A stretch of 64,000 bases of DNA, taken from NCBI GenBank assembly GCA_963825635.1, contig CAWGTU010000001.1, positions 1,054,001 through 1,118,000 of the forward strand. Reading direction: 5' to 3'. The notes below the pieces were generated by a model that was not told the DNA's origin, did not search any database, and saw only the letters and a program-made list of their open reading frames with translations. Position 1 is the stretch's first letter. Each line of letters starts with the position of its first letter. Made by a program: the position numbers and the translations under genes. The stretch is from JAOUEA01 sp963825635. Its GTDB lineage: Bacteria > Actinomycetota > UBA4738 > HRBIN12. This document shows positions 32,756 to 41,019 of the stretch, piece by piece.

Positions 32756-33514
32756 ATGCGACTCCTGCGCTTCCGTCACGGCGACCGCATCGCGACGGGC
32801 GTCGCCGAGACCGGCGACGACACGGTCCGCGTGCTCGGGGGGACGTTCTTCGAGGATCCGCTGCCGACCGGCGAGGAGCTCGCGCTCGACGAGCTGCACC
32901 TGCTCGCGCCGGTGCTGCCCTCCAAGCTCGTCTGTGTCGGCAAGAACTACGAGGCGCACGCCGCCGAGTGGGGCCAGACCGTGCCCGAGGAGCCGCTGCT
33001 GTTCCTCAAGCCCTCGACGGCCGTGCTCGGGCCGAACGACGCGATCACGCTGCTGCCGATCAGTCGGCGCATCGACTACGAGGGCGAGCTCGTGGTCGTG
33101 ATCGGCCGCCTCGCCAAGGACATCAGGGCCGAGGACGCCTACCGCGTGATCCTCGGCTACACGTGCGGGAACGACGTCACCCTGCGGACCCTGCAGAAGA
33201 CCGACGACCAGTGGGCGCGCGCCAAGGGCTTCGACGGTTCCGCGCCGATCGGTCCGTGGATCGAGACCGACCTCGACCCCAACGACGTGGTCGTCGAGGC
33301 GCGGCTCAATGGCGAGGTCCGCCAGCGCGCGAGCACCGTCGACATGGTCTTCGGCGTCGCGACCCTGATCGAGTACATCACCTCGTTCATGACGCTCTTG
33401 CCCGGCGACATGATCATGACCGGCACCCCCGAGGGCGTCGGCAAGCTCGCGCCCGGCGACGTGGTCGAGGTCGAGGTCGACGGCGTCGGCACGCTCGCCA
33501 ACGCGGTGCGATGA
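32756..33514 (+). CDS. Fumarylacetoacetate hydrolase family protein
   Basis: 252 aa, the short FAH-type enzyme commonly found next to gltX in Actinomycetota. 'SKLVCVGKNYEAHAAEWG', 'PLLFLKPSTAVLGPND', metal Glu pair in 'RRIDYEGELVVVIGRLAKD', metal Asp in 'YTCGNDVTLRTLQK' and 'PGDMIMTGTPEGVG' complete the fold. Likely a hydrolase, decarboxylase or isomerase of small 2-oxo acids; substrate not identifiable. ATG 32756 has TAGCCT (32742-32747) eight bases upstream, whose TAG is also the stop of the decarboxylase gene. Its stop overlaps the gltX start (ATGA), so the pair is coupled. Confidence 0.9.
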   Translation: MRLLRFRHGDRIATGVAETGDDTVRVLGGTFFEDPLPTGEELALDELHLLAPVLPSKLVCVGKNYEAHAAEWGQTVPEEPLLFLKPSTAVLGPNDAITLLPISRRIDYEGELVVVIGRLAKDIRAEDAYRVILGYTCGNDVTLRTLQKTDDQWARAKGFDGSAPIGPWIETDLDPNDVVVEARLNGEVRQRASTVDMVFGVATLIEYITSFMTLLPGDMIMTGTPEGVGKLAPGDVVEVEVDGVGTLANAVR

Positions 33515-34956
33515 GCGGCGCGACGGTCCGCTGCCGGTTCGCGCCCGCGCCGAGCGGGTCGCTGCACGTCGGGAACGTCCGCAGCGCGCTCTTCTCGTGG
33601 TTGTTCGCTCGCCACCAGGGCGGTGCGTTCGTCCTGCGGGTCGAGGACACCGACGCGAGCCGCGTCACCGAGGAGGCCGTCGCCGGCGTGCTCGAGGACC
33701 TGCGGTGGCTCGGCATCGACCACGACGAGGGACCCGACGTCGGCGGGTCGCATGCTCCGTACCGCCAGTCCCAGCGCCTCGACCTCTACCGGGAGCACGC
33801 GGATCGGCTGCTCGCCCAGGGCGACGCGTACCGCTGCTACTGCACGTCCGAGGAGCTGGAGGATCGCCGGAAGGCCGCGATGGCCGCGGGAGAGGCCCCC
33901 GGGTACGACGGCCACTGCCGTGACCTCACCGCCGAGGCGATCGCGGCGTTCGAGGCCGACGGACGGGAGTCGGTCGTGCGGTTCCGCATGCCCGACCACG
34001 AGTGGGTGGTCGACGACGTCGTGAAGGGCGAGGTGCGCTTCGCGGCCGGTCAGCTCCGCGACTTCGTGTTGTTGCGCTCCGACGGCTCGCCCGTCTTCCT
34101 GCTGGCCGTGGCCGTCGACGACATGCTGATGGACATCACGCACGTCGTGCGCGGCGACGACCTGCTCGCGAGCGCCCCTCGAAACGCCGCGGTGATCCAG
34201 GCGCTGGGCGGCACGCCGCCCCGGTACGCGCACGTTCCGCAGGTGCTCGGTCCCGATCGCCAGCCGCTCTCGAAGCGTCACGGCTCGACCAGCGTCGAGT
34301 CGTTCCGGGAACAGGGGTTCCTGCCCGAGGCGATCATGAACTACCTCGCCCTGCTCGGGTGGTCGCCGGGCGACGACCGCGAGGTGCTCTCGCGCGACGA
34401 CCTGATCGAGGCATTCGATCTCGAGCGCGTCTCGTCGAACCCGGCCGCCTTCGACACCGAGAAGCTGACCTGGCTGAACAACCGCTACATCCAGTCGCTC
34501 GACGACGACGACCTCGCCGCTCGCTGCCTGCACTTCCTCACCGAGGACGGCTTGATGCCCGACCCGGCCACGCTGCGCTCGGCGATGCCCCTCGTGAAGG
34601 AACGCATGAAGACCCTGACCGAGGCCCCGGTGCTGCTGCGGTTCCTGTTCACGGACGACCTCGAGCTGAACGAGAAGGCGGCCGGCTTGGTCGCCAAGGC
34701 GCCCGACGGGTACCTGGCGCGGGCCGCCGACGCCCTCGAGGGCGCCGTCCCCTGGACCGCCGGTGCGATCGCCGAAACGCTCGACGCGCTGGGCGAGGGC
34801 GAGGGGCTCAGCCGCACGAAGGCGTTCCAGCCCGTGCGCGCTGCCGTGACGGGGTCGAACGTGTCACCGCCCCTGCCCGAATCGCTCGAGCTGCTCGGCC
34901 GTGAACGCACGCTCGAGCGGCTGCGGCGCGTCGCTCCGCCGACAACTAGTCCATAG
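33511..34956 (+). CDS. gltX: Glutamyl-tRNA synthetase
   Basis: 481 aa class I aminoacyl-tRNA synthetase; charges tRNA-Glu (and in most actinobacteria tRNA-Gln, later amidated). HIGH-type motif 'PSGSLHVGN' (12-20), zinc-like insertion with 'YRCYCTSEELEDRR', KMSKS-type loop 'PLSKRHGS' (~251-258) and the helical anticodon-binding end. ATG 33511 overlaps the FAH stop. Cognate tRNA-Glu(CUC) and a tRNA-Gln(CUG) lie elsewhere in the window. The TAG stop sits in the loop of a perfect hairpin (34945-34965). Confidence 0.96.
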   Translation: MSGATVRCRFAPAPSGSLHVGNVRSALFSWLFARHQGGAFVLRVEDTDASRVTEEAVAGVLEDLRWLGIDHDEGPDVGGSHAPYRQSQRLDLYREHADRLLAQGDAYRCYCTSEELEDRRKAAMAAGEAPGYDGHCRDLTAEAIAAFEADGRESVVRFRMPDHEWVVDDVVKGEVRFAAGQLRDFVLLRSDGSPVFLLAVAVDDMLMDITHVVRGDDLLASAPRNAAVIQALGGTPPRYAHVPQVLGPDRQPLSKRHGSTSVESFREQGFLPEAIMNYLALLGWSPGDDREVLSRDDLIEAFDLERVSSNPAAFDTEKLTWLNNRYIQSLDDDDLAARCLHFLTEDGLMPDPATLRSAMPLVKERMKTLTEAPVLLRFLFTDDLELNEKAAGLVAKAPDGYLARAADALEGAVPWTAGAIAETLDALGEGEGLSRTKAFQPVRAAVTGSNVSPPLPESLELLGRERTLERLRRVAPPTTSP

Positions 34957-34965
34957 TGGACTAGT
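34945..34965 (+). terminator. Hairpin with the gltX stop codon as its loop
   Basis: ACTAGTCCA-TAG-TGGACTAGT: perfect 9-bp arms, and the 3-base loop is the gltX stop codon. No U-run follows. Probably a transcription terminator of the U-less kind common in high-GC actinobacteria. Confidence 0.55.
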
Positions 34966-35016
34966 CGACCCCCCAGTGGCCTCAAGGAGGGCCCGCCCGG
35001 CCCCGATACCCGCTCC

Positions 35017-35763
35017 ATGGGGGAGCGGACCGTCCGTCGGGCGAGCCTCGGGAGCATCGTGGCGATCGCCGTGCTGGTGACGGCCTTCTCGCCCGAGACG
35101 ACGGTGTCCGTCGCCGCCACCCCCCGAACGGATCCGGCGTGGGACCTGCGTCCCCGGATCATGTGGAAGCCGATCCCCTTCCCCGACCTGCGCAAGGACC
35201 AGATGGCCGCCTACTCCCAGCGGCACTACGGCAGGCGCGGGTGGCGCCTCGCGGATCCGGCGGTGATCGTGGAGCACGTCACCGGCGGTCCCTCGTTCGA
35301 CCGCGCGTGGAACACGTTCGCCTCGAACGCTCGCGATCTCGGCGAGAAGCCGGGCACGTGCGCGCACTTCCTGATCGACACCGACGGCACGATCTACCAA
35401 CTCGCCGATCGCGAGGTGCGATGTCGGCATTCGATCGGGTTGAACCACGTCTCCATCGGCATCGACCACGTCGGCCGCAGCGCGCATGACGTCCTGCGCA
35501 ACCCGGCCGTGATGCGGTCGTCGTTGCGCCTCACGCTGTGGCTGATGGCCAGCTACGGCATCGAGGTGCGCAACGTGATCGGCGACGCCGAGAGCCTCGA
35601 GAGCCCGTACCGCCTGGAGCGATACGCCGCGTGGCGATGCATGACGCACGACGACCTCGGTCATCGCGCGATGCGGCGCTACCGCGATCGGCTGAGGGAC
35701 GTCGCCCGTTCGAACGACGTCCCTGTCGGCCCATCGCCGGAGTGGGTCGACCCCCGCTGTTGA
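35017..35763 (+). CDS. Exported N-acetylmuramoyl-L-alanine amidase domain (Amidase_2) protein
   Basis: 248 aa. N-terminal signal peptide ('RASLGSIVAIAVLVTAFSPE', cleavage after ~'SVAA'). The mature part is a zinc amidase/peptidoglycan-recognition fold: 'VIVEHVTGGPSFDRAWNTFA' (first zinc His), 'CAHFLIDTDGTIYQLADREV', 'RCRHSIGLNHVSIGIDHVG' (second His) and 'WRCMTHDDLGH' (third ligand region). It should cut the bond between muramic acid and the stem peptide, or bind peptidoglycan, outside the cell. ATG 35017 is the only start giving a signal peptide. Monocistronic between gltX and an MFS gene. Confidence 0.82.
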   Translation: MGERTVRRASLGSIVAIAVLVTAFSPETTVSVAATPRTDPAWDLRPRIMWKPIPFPDLRKDQMAAYSQRHYGRRGWRLADPAVIVEHVTGGPSFDRAWNTFASNARDLGEKPGTCAHFLIDTDGTIYQLADREVRCRHSIGLNHVSIGIDHVGRSAHDVLRNPAVMRSSLRLTLWLMASYGIEVRNVIGDAESLESPYRLERYAAWRCMTHDDLGHRAMRRYRDRLRDVARSNDVPVGPSPEWVDPRC

Positions 35764-35850
35764 TGCACCTTCCCTAGCCCGTCCGGGGTTCCGCAGATTG
35801 GCCCGACCGGCCGATGCGAGCCAGTCCGTGACCGCCTAGAGTCCCGCTTC

Positions 35851-37191
35851 GTGAACGGTCCGCTGCGTGGGCGCGATTTCCGGCTGCTCACGCTGTCCAC
35901 GGGTCTCTCGGCGCTCGGCGACGAGCTGGCACTGATCGCGCTCACGATCAAGGTGGCGGATCTCACCGGCTCCGGATGGGCGGTCGCGGCGTTGCTGCTG
36001 TGCGGGGTGCTGCCGCTCGTGATCTTCGCGCCGGCGGCCGGAGTGATCGTCGACAACTACGAGACGCGCAGGACGCTCGCGATCGCCACGGCCATCCAGG
36101 CCGCCCTGGCCGTGGGGCTCGCGTTCTCGGGCGAGCTGCCGATGATCCTGATGCTCACGTTCCTGCTCGGGACCGCCTCGGCCGTCGAGAACCCGTCGAT
36201 CTACACCCTCGTGCCGCGGGTGGTCGGCGACGAACACGCCACCGAGGGGAACGCCTACCTCGAGGGCGCCCGCTACACGGGCATGATCGCCGGCCCGGTG
36301 CTGGCGGGCTCGCTCGCGGCCGGGGTGGGCACCGAGGTCGCCCTGCTGGTCGACGCGGTCACCTTCGTCGTGATCGCGGTGGCGGCCCTGCTGCTCCGGG
36401 TGCGGCGCGCGGTCCCCGAGGAGACCCGGCTCGAGGAGGGCGCGGCCCGGCAGGGGTTCCGCGTGATCAGGGGTGACCGCGTGCTCGTGGTCGCGTTCAC
36501 GGTGATCGGCGCGGTGATCCTCTTCGCGGCCATGGACAACGTGGCCGAGGTGTTCTTCGCGACCGACACGCTCGGCGTAGGTGCCTGGGGGTACGGGGTG
36601 CTCGCCTCCGCGTGGCTCGTGGGCATGGTGGGAGGGGCCACCCTGATCGCCCGCCGTCTGCGTGACGACCGACTGCTCTGGTCGATGGCGCTGGCCGCGG
36701 TGGTGAACGGCCTCGCGGTCTTCGCCGCGGCCGCCGCGGCGATGTTCCCGCTCGCGGTCGCCCTCTTCGTCGTGGGCGGCCTCGCGAACGGGGTGGAGAC
36801 CGTCGCGATGCGGAGCCTGATCGTGCATCACGTCGCGGACCGGTTCCGCGGACGCGCGTTCGCCTCGTACGGCGCGTTGGTCAACGGCATGCAGATCGGC
36901 GCGACCGCGGCGGCCGGAGCGATCGTGGCCGGACTCGGCGGCCGAGCGGCGCTCCTGATCGGCGGGGCGGGCACCGCGCTCGCCGGTCTCGCCGGGCTCA
37001 TCGCCGCCCGATCGCTCGACCGGCGCGCGGTAGCGACGAGGGATGCGACCGCTGAGCGGGGGGCCACCGTGCACGTGCCCGAATCTCAGCCCGCGGCGGA
37101 GCCTCAGCGCCGGCCCGAGCCCGTGGCGGGGGCACCTCGCATCACTCGGCTTCCCGAGTCCGAGCCCGTGGAGCGTGTGATCGACCCCTGA
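35851..37191 (+). CDS. MFS transporter
   Basis: 446 aa with twelve predicted helices. 'RDFRLLTLSTGLSALGDELA' starts helix 1, 'PAAGVIVDNYETRRTLAIAT' is the cytoplasmic loop 2-3 motif, and 'DRFRGRAFASYGALVNGMQI' the equivalent in the second half. It resembles EntS/MefA-like exporters (TIGR00900-type), so drug or metabolite export is plausible; the substrate is unknown. The last ~50 residues are a hydrophilic Pro/Glu-rich tail. GTG 35851 has TAGAGT (35837-35842) eight bases upstream, indicating a leaderless mRNA. Confidence 0.88.
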   Translation: MNGPLRGRDFRLLTLSTGLSALGDELALIALTIKVADLTGSGWAVAALLLCGVLPLVIFAPAAGVIVDNYETRRTLAIATAIQAALAVGLAFSGELPMILMLTFLLGTASAVENPSIYTLVPRVVGDEHATEGNAYLEGARYTGMIAGPVLAGSLAAGVGTEVALLVDAVTFVVIAVAALLLRVRRAVPEETRLEEGAARQGFRVIRGDRVLVVAFTVIGAVILFAAMDNVAEVFFATDTLGVGAWGYGVLASAWLVGMVGGATLIARRLRDDRLLWSMALAAVVNGLAVFAAAAAAMFPLAVALFVVGGLANGVETVAMRSLIVHHVADRFRGRAFASYGALVNGMQIGATAAAGAIVAGLGGRAALLIGGAGTALAGLAGLIAARSLDRRAVATRDATAERGATVHVPESQPAAEPQRRPEPVAGAPRITRLPESEPVERVIDP

Positions 37192-37225
37192 GCAGGGCCT
37201 CCACCTCGGGCTAGGCTCACGGGTG

Positions 37226-39805
37226 ATGCCGGCGACCGAGACCATCGCCGGTCTGCGTGGCGCCGATGCCGCCGAGCGCCTGCGTCGCGACGGGCCGAAC
37301 ACGCTGCCCACGGCCGCCGGAGTGTCCTGGGCGCGGCGCCTCGCCGGTCAGCTCTTCCACTTCTTCGCCCTGATGCTCTGGGCCGCGGCCATCCTCGCCC
37401 TGATCGCGGGGCTGCCGCAGCTCAGCGCCGCGATCGGGGTGGTGGTGCTGCTGAACGCGATCTTCGCGTTCGCACAGGAACGGCGGGCCGACCGGGCCGC
37501 CGAAGGACTGCGAGACCTACTTCCTCGCCGAGCGCTCGTGGTCCGCGACGGGGAGCCGACCGAGATCGATGCTGCCGAGCTCGTCGTCGGCGATCTCGTG
37601 CTGTTGGAGGCCGGGGATCGCATCTCGGCCGATCTCGAGATCCTCGTGGCACACAGCGCCAGGGTCGACACCTCGACGCTGACGGGGGAGAGTCGCCCGG
37701 CGTCGCTCGAGGTTGGCGATCCGGCGTTGGCGGGCACGTTCCTGAGCGAAGGCGAGGCCCGTGGGGTCGTGACGGCGACCGGAGGGCGCACCCGGCTGGC
37801 CGAGATCGCGAGGTTGGCGTCGGGCCCATCGCCCGCACCTCCGCTCGTCGGCGAGATCCGGCGGGTCGTGCGCACGATCTCGGCCGTCGCCCTGGGCGTC
37901 GGCGTCTGCTTCTTCCTGATCTCGTGGGGTCTCGGCACCGACCCCCAGGATGGCTTCCTCTTCGCGGTGGGGGTCACGGTGGCCCTCGTGCCCGAGGCGC
38001 TCTTGCCGACCGTGACCCTGTCGCTGGCGATCGGCGCCCAGCGTATGGCCGACCGCAACGCGCTCGTCCGCAGGCTCGAATCGGTGGAGACCCTCGGATC
38101 GACCACGTTCGTGTGTACCGACAAGACGGGAACGCTCACGCACAACGAGCTCACCGCGGTCGAGGTCTGGACCCCTCTGGGGGAAACGAGGATCGAAGGC
38201 TCCGGGTACGACCCGGCGGGGCGCATCGCCTCGGACGATCCCGACGTCGTCGGGGCGGTGAAGCGACTCGCCCGGGCGGCCGTGCGGTGCTCCACGGGGA
38301 AGGTCGTGCTGCAGGGGGAGCGATGGGTCGCGCTCGGAGATCCACTCGATGCGGCCGTCGACGCGTTGGCGCGCAGGACGGGCGTCGACCCCGAAGCCGA
38401 CCGTGTGGCGCATCCCGACGTCAGGCGGTTCCCGTTCGACCCTCGGCGACGACGCATGTCGGTCGTCGTCGACCACGAGGTGTTCGTGAAGGGAGCTTCC
38501 GATGGGTTGCTGCCCCTGTGCGCCCCCGACGCCAAAGTCGAGGCGGCGCTGGCCGCGATGACGGCGCGGGGGCTGCGGGTGATCGCGGTCGCGACACGTC
38601 TGGTGGGCGACGCCGACGACCCGGCCACGATCGATCGCGACGCGGCCGAACGCGAACTCGAGCTGCTCGGGTTGGTCGGCATGCACGACCCGCCGAGGGA
38701 ACACGTCAACGAGTCGATCGAGTCGTGTCGGCGTGCGGGCGTGCGGGTAGCCATGATCACCGGCGACCACCCGCGCACAGCCGACGCGATCGCTCGCCAG
38801 ACGGGCCTCGCCATCGATGACGCCCCGGTGCTCGAGGGAGCAGATCTGCCGCAGGACGACGCCGAGCTCGGGGAGCTCGTCGACCGTGACGGCGTGGTGC
38901 TCGCGCGCATCGAGCCCGAGGACAAGCTCCGCATCGCGCGGGCCCTCCGCGCCCGGGGCCACGTGGTCGCGATGACCGGCGACGGCGTGAACGACGCGCC
39001 CGCGCTGCGCGAGGCCGACATCGGCGTCGCGATGGGTCGCTCGGGCACCGACGTCGCGCGTGAGGCAGCTGACCTCGTGCTCCTCGACGATGACTTCGCC
39101 ACGATCGTCGCGGCGATCGAGCACGGCCGGGGGATCTACGCCAACGTTCGGCGCTTCCTGACCTATCACCTCAGCGACAACGTGGCTGAGGTGACGCCGT
39201 TCATCGTCTGGGCGCTCTCGGGCGGATCGATCCCGCTGGCGCTCGGCGTGCTGCAGATCCTCGCCCTCGACATCGGCACCGACACCCTGTCGGCGACCGC
39301 GCTGGGAGCGGAGCGGCCCGAGGGCCGGGTGATGAACGGGCCGCCCGATCGCGACCGGTTGCTGAACCGGGAGGTCGCCCGGCGTGCGTTCGGGGTGCTG
39401 GGGCCCACGGAGGCTCTGCTCACGATGACGGCGTTCTTCGTCTCGTTCCTCGCCGCCGGATGGAGACCGGGGGAATCCTTCCCCGGTGGTCAGGTGCTGC
39501 TCCAAGCCTCGGGCGCGGCCTTCGCCACGGTCGTGATCGCGCAGACCGCGAACGCCTGGGCGTGCAGGAGCACGACCCGATGGCCCGGCGCCCTCGGCTG
39601 GTTCTCGAATCGCATCCTCGTGTGGGGTGCGGGGGTCGAGCTCGCGATCGCCGGCGCCTTCCTGTTCGTGCCGGCGCTCGCCTCGCTGCTCGACCAGGCG
39701 CTGCCGTCGGCCGCGGGGTGGGCGGTCGCGCTGGTCGCGGCCCCGGCCGTGCTCGCGGTCGATGCCGCGTACAAGGCGGTCCGTCGGCGCCGAGCGCTGA
39801 CTTGA
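37226..39805 (+). CDS. P-type cation-transporting ATPase (P2/P3-like)
   Basis: 859 aa. Actuator motif 'TSTLTGESRPAS' (~155), M4 'VALVPEALLPTVTLSLAIGA' (~250-270, PEAL where Ca2+ pumps have PEGL), phosphorylation site 'CTDKTGTLTHNE' (Asp ~298), 'VFVKGASDGL', 'MITGDHPRTA' and hinge 'AMTGDGVNDAPAL'. Ten helices, cation pumping across the cell membrane; specificity (Ca2+, Mg2+, Na+) is not determined, because no binding-residue set matches completely. ATG 37226 is preferred to GTG 37223: TAGGCT (37212-37217) is then eight bases upstream, the spacing seen at neighbouring leaderless starts. Confidence 0.9.
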   Translation: MPATETIAGLRGADAAERLRRDGPNTLPTAAGVSWARRLAGQLFHFFALMLWAAAILALIAGLPQLSAAIGVVVLLNAIFAFAQERRADRAAEGLRDLLPRRALVVRDGEPTEIDAAELVVGDLVLLEAGDRISADLEILVAHSARVDTSTLTGESRPASLEVGDPALAGTFLSEGEARGVVTATGGRTRLAEIARLASGPSPAPPLVGEIRRVVRTISAVALGVGVCFFLISWGLGTDPQDGFLFAVGVTVALVPEALLPTVTLSLAIGAQRMADRNALVRRLESVETLGSTTFVCTDKTGTLTHNELTAVEVWTPLGETRIEGSGYDPAGRIASDDPDVVGAVKRLARAAVRCSTGKVVLQGERWVALGDPLDAAVDALARRTGVDPEADRVAHPDVRRFPFDPRRRRMSVVVDHEVFVKGASDGLLPLCAPDAKVEAALAAMTARGLRVIAVATRLVGDADDPATIDRDAAERELELLGLVGMHDPPREHVNESIESCRRAGVRVAMITGDHPRTADAIARQTGLAIDDAPVLEGADLPQDDAELGELVDRDGVVLARIEPEDKLRIARALRARGHVVAMTGDGVNDAPALREADIGVAMGRSGTDVAREAADLVLLDDDFATIVAAIEHGRGIYANVRRFLTYHLSDNVAEVTPFIVWALSGGSIPLALGVLQILALDIGTDTLSATALGAERPEGRVMNGPPDRDRLLNREVARRAFGVLGPTEALLTMTAFFVSFLAAGWRPGESFPGGQVLLQASGAAFATVVIAQTANAWACRSTTRWPGALGWFSNRILVWGAGVELAIAGAFLFVPALASLLDQALPSAAGWAVALVAAPAVLAVDAAYKAVRRRRALT

Positions 39806-39830
39806 GACCTGTCGGTCGCAGGTCGATACT
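39802..39830 (+). promoter_or_regulatory. Promoter of a small gene, leaderless layout
   Basis: -35 TTGAGA (39802-39807), 17-base spacer, -10 GATACT (39825-39830). The expected start point, six to seven bases on, is the A of ATG 39837. The -35 box overlaps the TGA of the ATPase gene. Confidence 0.6.
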
Positions 39831-39836
39831 GACTGT

Positions 39837-39977
39837 ATGACCCTGCGTTCCTTCGTGCATCGCGTCGCCACACGCCTCCGGGGTCGTCCACTCACCGAGC
39901 ACGAGCGTGACGTCGTTCGAGCGGAACAGCAGGGCAGCCTCAGGAGAGCCTGGAAGCACTTCTCCAGCCGCGTCTGA
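39837..39977 (+). CDS. Small basic protein (46 aa)
   Basis: Reads 'MTLRSFVHRVATRLRGRPLT' onward to 'RRAWKHFSSRV'. Positively charged, with two potential amphipathic helices; no family recognised. The case for a real gene is its position: a well-formed promoter (TTGAGA-17-GATACT) places the transcription start exactly at the ATG, giving a leaderless mRNA. It lies between the P-type ATPase and a convergent tRNA-Glu gene, 31 bp after the ATPase stop. It resembles in size and charge the 47-aa protein at 29233. Confidence 0.5.
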   Translation: MTLRSFVHRVATRLRGRPLTEHERDVVRAEQQGSLRRAWKHFSSRV

Positions 39978-40016
39978 CATCACGCCGGCTCGATCCGGGC
40001 CGGATGCGCCGTGATC

Positions 40017-40092
40017 TGGTAGTCCCAACGGGATTTGAACCCGTGTCTCCACCTTGAGAGGGTGGTGTCCTAGGCCCCTAGACGATGGGACC
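40017..40092 (-). tRNA. tRNA-Glu (anticodon CUC)
   Basis: Minus strand, 5' end at 40092. Acceptor arm GGTCCCA pairs with TGGGACT (one G-U at the end), the anticodon stem CCACC/GGTGG encloses loop CTCTCAA (anticodon CTC), and the T arm reads ACGGG-TTCAAAT-CCCGT. A 3' CCA is encoded (40019-40017). Confidence 0.95.
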
Positions 40093-40235
40093 GGGTCGTT
40101 CTGACCTCGGTATTCAGTTCCGCCTCGACCGAGCGGGCGCGTTCGTGGCCGAAGGCTCCCGCACGGCCAGACGCCGCGTCAGCGGCCGCCACAGTGTATC
40201 CAACCGTTCGTCGGACTCACGAGACGGCGGCCCGC

Positions 40236-40502
40236 TCAGCCTTCGTCGGTGGCGCGGGGCTCCGTGACGATGCGCACAACGACCTCGGTGGAGCGCGCTT
40301 TGGCCTCCTGGCTCGCACGGCGCTGCCGGAGCAGCCAGCTCCCGATGCCTGCGACGGTCGAAGCGCCGACCACAGCCCCGACGGCCGTCCTCGTGCTCCG
40401 GACCCGACCGGGCAACCGTGCCTCGAGCTCGGCGAGGTCGCGCTCGATCTGCGCCCTCGTCTGCTCGATCTCGTTCACGACGCGATCTGCTGCTTCGCCC
40501 AT
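40236..40502 (-). CDS. DUF3618 domain protein
   Basis: 88 aa. N-terminal 'VVNEIEQTRAQIERDLAELEARL' is the DUF3618 signature helix. It is followed by one membrane segment ('AVGAVVGASTVAGIGSWLLR') and a basic, polar tail. Function unknown; members usually sit beside a phage-holin-like (DUF1469) gene, as here, and both may be membrane-stress or envelope components. ATG 40502 lies within the end of the upstream gene, with a 28-nt overlap. Confidence 0.75.
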   Translation of the reverse strand: MGEAADRVVNEIEQTRAQIERDLAELEARLPGRVRSTRTAVGAVVGASTVAGIGSWLLRQRRASQEAKARSTEVVVRIVTEPRATDEG

Positions 40503-40915
40503 TCCAGGTCCTCCTTCACCGAAGCCGTTGTGCGCTCCACGCCGCTCGCCGTTCGCAGCGATCGACGCCCGACGAGGAAGGCGATCGCGCCGAGGGCGAG
40601 GCATACCACGGCCACGAGGAGCCGAGACGCCCACGCCGGCATCACGAGGTCGAGCGCGGCGACCCCGGCCGCCGCCAGGTAGACGACCACGAGCACGATG
40701 AACACGCCGCCGAGGCCGATGATGCCGATCCCGAGCGCCCGCTCGGACAGTGCCTGGGTCACCTCGAGCTTCGCGAGGGCGACCTCCTGGCGGAACAGCT
40801 GAGTGATGCCGTCGACCACGCTGCGCACGATCTCCGAGATCGAGCGGCGCTCGTTCGGCGAGCCGGACGGAGCGCCGTCGGGCGGCACTCCTGCTGCATC
40901 GGTTCCGACGTCCAT
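40475..40915 (-). CDS. Phage holin family (DUF1469/YqjE-like) membrane protein
   Basis: 146 aa. Cytoplasmic start with 'SISEIVRSVVDGITQLFRQEVALAKLE' helix (broken here: 'EIVRSVVDGITQ', 'LFRQEVALAKLEV'), then two long helices ('LGIGIIGLGGVFIVLVVVYL' and 'LLVAVVCLALGAIAFLVG') and a charged end. The name derives from distant similarity to holins; this is a common chromosomal protein in actinobacteria and not evidence of a prophage. It overlaps the DUF3618 gene, so the pair is co-expressed. ATG 40915 follows GAGGGGACC, a possible ribosome site. Confidence 0.75.
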   Translation of the reverse strand: MDVGTDAAGVPPDGAPSGSPNERRSISEIVRSVVDGITQLFRQEVALAKLEVTQALSERALGIGIIGLGGVFIVLVVVYLAAAGVAALDLVMPAWASRLLVAVVCLALGAIAFLVGRRSLRTASGVERTTASVKEDLEWAKQQIAS

Positions 40916-41019
40916 GGTCCCCTCCTCTTCATCGACGGGCCGAGCTCCCGCGGCGCTCGGTGATCAGCGACATCGTCGCAGGGGATCGCGGTGGCCGCAT
41001 CCGGCGAGCGAACGCGTGC

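Noticed and set aside
40017..40092. tRNA-Glu as an integration site of a mobile element
   Set aside because: No repeat of the tRNA 3' end and no integrase were found on either side in the window.
40236..40915. Prophage remnant suggested by the holin-family gene
   Set aside because: The DUF1469-DUF3618 pair is an ordinary chromosomal pair in actinobacteria; no integrase, capsid or lysin genes are near.
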